From Chitinophagaceae bacterium (GTDB lineage: Bacteria; Bacteroidota; Bacteroidia; Chitinophagales; Chitinophagaceae), in the NCBI GenBank assembly GCA_016786965.1, contig JAEUVL010000342.1:1-19260 (forward strand): a DNA stretch of 19,260 nucleotides, given 5' to 3'. The notes under the pieces were generated by a model. That model worked only from the letters and a program-made list of their open reading frames with translations, was not told the origin of the DNA and did not search any database. This document shows, one piece after another, positions 14,654 through 19,260 of the stretch. The position numbers and the translations under genes are program-made. How positions within the stretch are numbered: position 1 is the stretch's first letter; every line of letters begins with the position of its first letter.

Positions 14654-15892
14654 TTAATTACTAGACAAATAATGAATCGTGTTGCAGTTTTCAGGCCGAA
14701 AGATGACCCGACTTTCCTGTAAGATGTCTTCAGTGGTGACTGAACCATACTTCTCCAGTTCAAAGTTCATCCAGGATGCATCTCCCAGTATTTCATAATA
14801 AGCAAGGCTGCTGGCCCTGCTCATTACACTCATATCTTCAAATGCGATCATGCTTTCTGTTTTGTTCTTTACTTTCTGCAGTTCTGCATCACTTACCAGT
14901 TCATTCTTCATTCGGTCCAGTTCTTTCTCCACAGCTTTTTCGGCAGCCTCCATGGATATACCCTTTACCAGTTTACCTTCCACCACCACCAGGCCATTAT
15001 CAGTACTGCCAAAGTGATGGCATTCTATATTGCTGAAGAGTTGCTGTTCTTTCACCAGCGACTGGTACAACCTTGATGAGCCACCGCCGCTCAGAATATC
15101 AGTCAGCAGGTCGGTAATATAATAGCGCCTGTCGAGCCGGGAGCCCATGTGCCAGCACTTGTACAAAGCATCCAGCGGTACATTGGCTTTTATGATCTTT
15201 TTTCTCTCTTCGGTTTGAACTGGTTCGGCAGGTAAGTTCCGTTTATATTTTTCCCCTGCAGGGATATCGCCAAACCATTTTTCTGTCAATGCTTTTACTT
15301 TTTCTGTGGTCACATTACCCGCCACCACCAGCACCGCATTCATAGGTCGGTAGTGTTTAAAGAAGAAATTCTTTACATCGTCCAGCTGTGCATTTTCAAT
15401 ATGAGATAACTCTTTTCCAATCGTCATCCAGCGATAGGGATGTTTCGTATAAGCCAATTCTCTCATTTTGTGCCATACATCACCATAAGGCTTGGTGAGG
15501 TAATGCTCTTTGAATTCTTCACACACCACTTTCCGTTGCGTTTCCAGGCTTTTTTCACCAAAGGCCAGCGATAGCATACGGTCACTTTCCAACCAAAATG
15601 CTGTTTCCAGGTTTTCGGCAGGCAATTGTATGTAATAATTAGTAAGGTCGTTGGTGGTATAGGCGTTGTTTTCTCCACCCGCCATTTGCAGTGGTTCGTC
15701 GTAGTTAGGAATGTTTACCGAGCCGCCAAACATCAGGTGTTCAAACAGATGTGCAAAGCCGGTCTGTTCCGGGTTTTCATCCCTTGCCCCCACATCGTAC
15801 ATGATGTTCATCACTGCCATTGGGGTACTCAGATCCTGGTGCACGATTACCCGGAGGCCGTTGGTCAGAGTGAATCTTTCAAATTGTATCAT
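14654..15892 (-). CDS. M16 family zinc metallopeptidase, catalytic subunit
   Basis: Zinc peptidase of the inverzincin type, 412 residues from the chosen start. The signature HLFEH is at residues 48-52 (H48, E51, H52). The third ligand is probably E126 in RKVVCEEFKE. The second domain has K281 and N288 (VKEQQLFSN) where active M16 enzymes carry Arg and Tyr. That lack is complemented by the neighbouring non-catalytic protein. A further ATG at 15937 is in frame, but the family's N-terminal strand (FERFTLTNGLRVIVHQD) starts straight after the ATG at 15892, so that start is preferred. There is no signal peptide. The likely role is degradation or processing of short peptides as a heterodimer with the product of 13353-14627; the natural substrate is unknown. 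Confidence 0.92.
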   Translation of the reverse strand: MIQFERFTLTNGLRVIVHQDLSTPMAVMNIMYDVGARDENPEQTGFAHLFEHLMFGGSVNIPNYDEPLQMAGGENNAYTTNDLTNYYIQLPAENLETAFWLESDRMLSLAFGEKSLETQRKVVCEEFKEHYLTKPYGDVWHKMRELAYTKHPYRWMTIGKELSHIENAQLDDVKNFFFKHYRPMNAVLVVAGNVTTEKVKALTEKWFGDIPAGEKYKRNLPAEPVQTEERKKIIKANVPLDALYKCWHMGSRLDRRYYITDLLTDILSGGGSSRLYQSLVKEQQLFSNIECHHFGSTDNGLVVVEGKLVKGISMEAAEKAVEKELDRMKNELVSDAELQKVKNKTESMIAFEDMSVMSRASSLAYYEILGDASWMNFELEKYGSVTTEDILQESRVIFRPENCNTIHYLSSN

Positions 15893-16042
15893 AATATCAA
15901 TAACAGCATTTAAAATATAAAGTTGCTTATTGCCCACCGAAGGGTTTGGCAGTAAACTTTTCCTTTGTTCTGCCTTTTGCTGAACTTGGGAGGAAAAGTA
16001 AAAGTATTGAAAAATGCGGTTGGAGGGGTTGTAATTACCGGA

Positions 16043-17239
16043 TCAGATAATGCTTTTTACCTTGAATTCGATATCCTTTATTTCCCCATCCCGGCGGATG
16101 ATGATCTTTATTTTTTCATTAGGTGCCTGCAGCGCTATCTTGTACTGGTTGAGATTTTGTGAAAAGTTTTTGTTGACTGATAATATCTGGTCTCCTTCTT
16201 TTATTCCGGCGGCCTCTGCCGGCGAACCCTTGGCTACATCGCCGGCGATTATGATTCCTTCTACCATATAAAGTTCCAGTCCGGTATATGAATAATCAAA
16301 CTGGTCGATATAGTGCTTATTCGGCATCAGGTAAATATCCCCTTTCTCATAATTAATGATCGTATTGAAGCGGCGCAAAATATCATTGCCAATCAAGCCT
16401 CCCATATAAGGATAACTGGTAATATTATTCTCGTCATCGAAAATATAAGTAGGCACATTCCTGAATCTAAATGGCCCGAGCTTCACTTCTTTGGTCACCA
16501 GCAACTCCATATCTATCTTTCCACCCAGCCCTTCGCCTTCCTTTATCCAGCGTTTTCTTTTTTTGCTGATAAAATTGCTGTCTTCCACAAAATCACGGGA
16601 GTATAGCATACAAAGCCCGGCTCCCATGTCATATAAAAAACGGGAATTGATACTTTTTTCATCCCTTACTTTCATGGGTTGAGATACGAGCATATTGATC
16701 GTTGGTTTCAGCAGGTAGCCACCCCTTGGATAGCGGATGGTGCCGCGGGTACAAATAGCCATTTTCATACTGTCGTAATCAATCTTCAAAATATAACGGC
16801 TGATAAGTGAATAGCCGATAATCCCGTCTATTCGTTCTCCGTAAACGGCAGTAAGAATCGAATAATCGTTGATATGAAAATTCAGGCTGTCAACCGTTAA
16901 TCCCGGGAAATGCAGCTGTTGATTATATAAAAAACTCACTTTACGGATACCAGCAATACCCCGGATGGTTCTTTCTGTTGGTTCAGGCTTCAACCCCAGA
17001 AAATCAGCAGTACTTGAGTCGAGGGAAATGCCGCTACTACCGGTATCCAGGATAAAATTCAAGGTATCGGGACTGGTACCCAGTTTAGCATGAAGGATTA
17101 CGATACCCCCGGTAAGTTGCGTAAAAGGAACCTGTGTAAGCTGGCGGGATGGCGGCTGAATGAATTCTTCCTGCCCTTTCAGTAATGAAACAGCTAGGCA
17201 ACTGATGCAGCATGCAATGCAGTAAAGGTATTTTCTCAT
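16043..17239 (-). CDS. Secreted clan AA aspartyl protease with C-terminal PDZ domain
   Basis: Exported protein of 398 residues, starting at the ATG at 17239 because the hydrophobic signal (residues 4-20, CIACCISCLAVSLL, then KGQ) follows directly. An in-frame ATG at 17314 would place about 25 non-signal residues in front. There are two retropepsin-like halves: FILDTGSSG (D65) with its IDGIIG partner (about 138-142), and FLYDMGAG (D204) with MGGLIG (about 279-284). The second half has DMGA instead of DTG/S, so its catalytic Asp is kept but the neighbouring Thr is Met. A PDZ domain covers about 317-395 (GDVAKGSPAEAAGIKEGDQI). It is typical of Bacteroidota periplasmic proteases whose substrate is unknown. 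Hydrolytic activity is likely but not certain given the altered motif. It is divergent from mqnC. Confidence 0.88.
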   Translation of the reverse strand: MRKYLYCIACCISCLAVSLLKGQEEFIQPPSRQLTQVPFTQLTGGIVILHAKLGTSPDTLNFILDTGSSGISLDSSTADFLGLKPEPTERTIRGIAGIRKVSFLYNQQLHFPGLTVDSLNFHINDYSILTAVYGERIDGIIGYSLISRYILKIDYDSMKMAICTRGTIRYPRGGYLLKPTINMLVSQPMKVRDEKSINSRFLYDMGAGLCMLYSRDFVEDSNFISKKRKRWIKEGEGLGGKIDMELLVTKEVKLGPFRFRNVPTYIFDDENNITSYPYMGGLIGNDILRRFNTIINYEKGDIYLMPNKHYIDQFDYSYTGLELYMVEGIIIAGDVAKGSPAEAAGIKEGDQILSVNKNFSQNLNQYKIALQAPNEKIKIIIRRDGEIKDIEFKVKSII

Positions 17240-17389
17240 GTGATTAAAAGCTGTGCCGGCAGCGATAGCGATCGTTGAAAGACAAGCATTTCTGTCAAAA
17301 TGATGCAATAACACCTGCCTTACATAATAAATTTACTCCTTTCGACAGCCATTACAAAACCGTTCAACACTTTATCTGTTACACAGATG

Positions 17390-17397
17390 TACCTTTG
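17390..17397 (+). promoter_or_regulatory. Candidate -7 promoter element (TACCTTTG) for mqnC
   Basis: TACCTTTG is a perfect TAnnTTTG. Transcription would begin near 17404, giving a leader of about 70 nt to the ATG at 17477. An upstream in-frame ATG at 17387 would lie before this promoter and would add 30 residues not expected for MqnC, so the element supports the 17477 start. No clear -33 element is seen. Confidence 0.4.
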
Positions 17398-17476
17398 CCA
17401 ACAAATTATCCAACGGCAATACAAAAGCACCGCATTTATTTTTGATGCTCAATGCCAAGGGAGAAATATATTATCT

Positions 17477-18601
17477 ATGCAGTTAAACGAACTATATGAC
17501 AAGGCTGCTGCCTTTGGCTTCCTCTCAGTAGAAGAAGGGGTTTTTCTCTATCATAATGCTCCTCTTAGCGACCTGATGTTTATTGCCGATGAATTGCGTA
17601 AAAAACAGGTGCCTCATGGTAAAGTAACCTGGCAGATAGACCGAAACGTGAATACCACCAATGTATGTATTGCCAATTGCAAGTTTTGTAATTTCTACCG
17701 CATACCCGGCCATGCAGAAGCTTATATTACTGATATGCCTGCCTACCGGCAAAAAATTGAAGAAACCCTCAAATATGGCGGCGACCAGTTATTGTTACAA
17801 GGCGGCCATCACCCGGAGCTGGGTTTGCAGTTTTACACAGACACTTTTAAACAGATAAAGGCAGAATATCCCAACATAAAACTGCATGCACTCGGGCCAC
17901 CGGAAGTGGCTCATATCACTAAATTAGAAAAAAGCACCCATCATGAAGTGCTCAAAGCCCTGAAAGAGGCCGGTATGGACTCATTGCCCGGGGCTGGGGC
18001 GGAAATACTGATTGACAGGGTGCGAAGACTGATCTCGAAAGGTAAATGTGGGGCCCAGGAATGGCTCGACGTAATGCATGAAGCACACAAGCTGCACATT
18101 ACCACTTCGGCTACGATGATGTTTGGGCATGTGGAAACTATTGAGGAAAGATTTGAGCACCTGGCAAAAATAAGAGATGTACAAAGCCGGAAGCCGGAAG
18201 ATGCCAAAGGATTCCTCGCATTCATTCCGTGGACCTTCCAGGATGTGGATACATTGCTGGCAAAGATCCGGGGCGTACACAACCTTACCACACCGGAAGA
18301 ATATATCCGCATGATAGCCCTCAGCCGCATCATGCTGCCGAACGTAAAGAATATCCAGGCAAGCTGGTTAACAGTGGGTAAGCAAACTGCTTCCATTTGC
18401 CTGCATGCGGGGGCTAATGATTTTGGGTCCATCATGATAGAAGAAAATGTGGTTAGCGCTGCCGGGGCTCCGCACCGGTTTACCTATAAAACGATACAAG
18501 ACGCTATTCGTGAAGCCGGATTTGAACCACAATTGCGTACCCAACAATATGAATGGAGGGAAATTCCGGAAGCTATTGAAGAACAAGTAATCAATTACTA
18601 A
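17477..18601 (+). CDS. mqnC: Cyclic dehypoxanthinyl futalosine synthase (radical SAM)
   Basis: Radical SAM enzyme that converts dehypoxanthinyl futalosine to its cyclic form, a step of the futalosine route to menaquinone. It acts in the cytoplasm. The protein is 374 residues from the ATG at 17477. The cluster-binding CIANCKFC motif (C64, C68, C71; CX3CX2C) is preceded by VTWQIDRNVNTTNVC. Family blocks GGDQLLLQGGHHPELGLQFY, HALGPPEV, GMDSLPGAGAEIL, TTSATMMFGHVET, FIPWTFQD and SWLTVGKQTA all follow. Similar blocks occur in MqnE, but the order and the GGHHPELGL form fit MqnC. No other mqn gene is in view, so the pathway is scattered. DUF3817 and DUF1801 genes follow at 17 and 30 bp and may be co-transcribed. 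Confidence 0.93.
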   Translation: MQLNELYDKAAAFGFLSVEEGVFLYHNAPLSDLMFIADELRKKQVPHGKVTWQIDRNVNTTNVCIANCKFCNFYRIPGHAEAYITDMPAYRQKIEETLKYGGDQLLLQGGHHPELGLQFYTDTFKQIKAEYPNIKLHALGPPEVAHITKLEKSTHHEVLKALKEAGMDSLPGAGAEILIDRVRRLISKGKCGAQEWLDVMHEAHKLHITTSATMMFGHVETIEERFEHLAKIRDVQSRKPEDAKGFLAFIPWTFQDVDTLLAKIRGVHNLTTPEEYIRMIALSRIMLPNVKNIQASWLTVGKQTASICLHAGANDFGSIMIEENVVSAAGAPHRFTYKTIQDAIREAGFEPQLRTQQYEWREIPEAIEEQVINY

Positions 18602-18618
18602 TCTGCTCTTAATTCGAT

Positions 18619-18924
18619 ATGAAAAAAACATTTAGTTGGTTCAGAAAAGTGGCCTTTGCAGAAGGTGTTTCCTTTTTGGTTTTATTATTTATTGCCATGC
18701 CGTTAAAGTACCTGGCAGATATTCCTATGGGCGTTACTATTATCGGTGGCCTGCACGGTGTGCTCTTTGTAGCCTTTGCCATTCTGGCCAATGAGGTAAG
18801 AGGTGATTATAAAAAAGGTTTCAAATGGTTGGTAAAAGCCATGCTTGCGTCTATACTGCCCTTTGGTACTTTTATTATGGACAAACAATGGAAAAAGGAA
18901 GAGGCTGAAACTGCTGCTGTATAA
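18619..18924 (+). CDS. DUF3817 small membrane protein
   Basis: Protein of 101 residues with three hydrophobic segments: about 8-30 (AFAEGVSFLVLLFIAMPLKY), 37-58 (MGVTIIGGLHGVLFVAFAIL) and 68-86 (WLVKAMLASILPFGTFIMD). It ends in a charged tail. The EG-S-LVLL start, the GGLHGVLF motif and PFGTFI are characteristic of DUF3817 integral membrane proteins, whose function is not known. It begins 17 bp after mqnC and precedes a DUF1801 gene by 30 bp, so it is probably in the same transcript. Confidence 0.87.
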   Translation: MKKTFSWFRKVAFAEGVSFLVLLFIAMPLKYLADIPMGVTIIGGLHGVLFVAFAILANEVRGDYKKGFKWLVKAMLASILPFGTFIMDKQWKKEEAETAAV

Positions 18925-18954
18925 CATAGCTGTTTTTCAACAACTAAAGTAAAT

Positions 18955-19260
18955 ATGCTCCGTGATATTGATACTTTTTATTTGCAAAAAGATGAGCCGA
19001 TAAAAAGCTGTCTGCTCGCACTGCGGGAAATCATTTTGTCTCAGGACAAAGATATTACTGCAACATGGAAATACGGAATGCCTTTCTTTTGTTACAAAGG
19101 AAAAATGTTTTGCTATTTATGGATACATAAAAAAATGCTTCAACCCTATATCGGCCTGGTAGAAGGTAAGCACCTTAACCATCCCGACCTGCTTATTGAA
19201 AAACGCTCCCGGATGAAAATCCTGTTGCTGGACCCTTCGAAAGATCTGCCGGTAAAAAAG
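18955..19260 (+). CDS. DUF1801 domain protein, 3'-truncated by the window edge
   Basis: The frame opens with ATG at 18955 and runs 102 codons to the right edge without a stop. The sequence shows the DUF1801 pattern: an N-terminal helix (DIDTFYLQKDEPIKSCLLAL), then WKYGMPFFCYKGKMFCYLW with the hallmark W-x-x-G-M-P-F turn, then LQPYIGLVEG. Such small alpha/beta proteins are common in Bacteroidota and have no established biochemical role. From the family's usual length of about 115-125 residues, only the last 15-20 residues should be missing. It follows the DUF3817 gene by 30 bp on the same strand. Confidence 0.82.
   Translation, partial: MLRDIDTFYLQKDEPIKSCLLALREIILSQDKDITATWKYGMPFFCYKGKMFCYLWIHKKMLQPYIGLVEGKHLNHPDLLIEKRSRMKILLLDPSKDLPVKK

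Noticed and set aside
17941..18435. 164-codon minus-strand frame opposite mqnC
   Set aside because: It is antisense to conserved MqnC motifs; the open frame follows from the codon use of the real gene.
1..19260. tRNA, rRNA, CRISPR arrays, insertion sequences, prophage or toxin-antitoxin modules
   Set aside because: Looked for on both strands; no recognisable sequences, terminal inverted repeats, transposase motifs or repeat-spacer patterns were found by eye.

Overview
The window looks like chromosomal DNA of a Bacteroidota bacterium, most likely in or near the Chitinophagaceae. The reasons are indirect. Start codons lack clear Shine-Dalgarno sequences and sit behind A/T-rich leaders. Three matches to the Bacteroidota -7 promoter element TAnnTTTG lie just upstream of genes. 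The gene families are also typical of that phylum: a fused alpha/beta E1 dehydrogenase, a LemA/DUF2207 pair, an M16 peptidase pair, a clan AA protease with PDZ, and MqnC. No rRNA, tRNA, CRISPR array, insertion sequence, prophage gene or recognisable defence system is visible.

Layout from left to right. 2-565 is the 3' part of an unidentified gene, followed by a hairpin. 775-2337 encodes an exported amidohydrolase (D-glutamate deacylase-like) whose 5' end carries a palindromic repeat. It converges on a GT39/ArnT-like membrane glycosyltransferase (4116-2446), which diverges from a conserved gene with a Tudor-like HxxFGxG motif (4201-4746). A strong hairpin (4749-4777) ends both that gene and a leftward Crp-family unit: crp/fnr-type regulator, an unannotated 29-residue membrane peptide, then a DUF2892 membrane protein. 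Divergent from the regulator is a second amidohydrolase (5939-7504, D-aminoacylase type), with a perfect 20-bp palindrome just before its start.

From 7518 to 17239 everything reads leftward. In transcription order: a clan AA aspartyl protease with PDZ; a catalytic M16 peptidase and its complementary non-catalytic partner; a fused alpha-keto acid dehydrogenase E1; a small secreted protein; LemA and a DUF2207 protein with a glycine tail; and finally a short reading frame broken by one amber codon. From 17477 rightward is mqnC (menaquinone by the futalosine route) with DUF3817 and DUF1801 genes close behind, the last cut by the window edge.

Functionally this is mostly housekeeping and cell-envelope biology: D-amino-acid or peptide salvage, branched-chain keto acid oxidation, menaquinone synthesis, periplasmic proteolysis and envelope glycosylation. 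I do not see a convincing new multi-gene system. The most interesting items are small: the complementary M16 active sites, the 29-residue peptide beside the Crp-type regulator with a Crp-like palindrome, the 20-bp palindrome, the repeat inside the first amidohydrolase gene, and two decayed-looking coding fragments.
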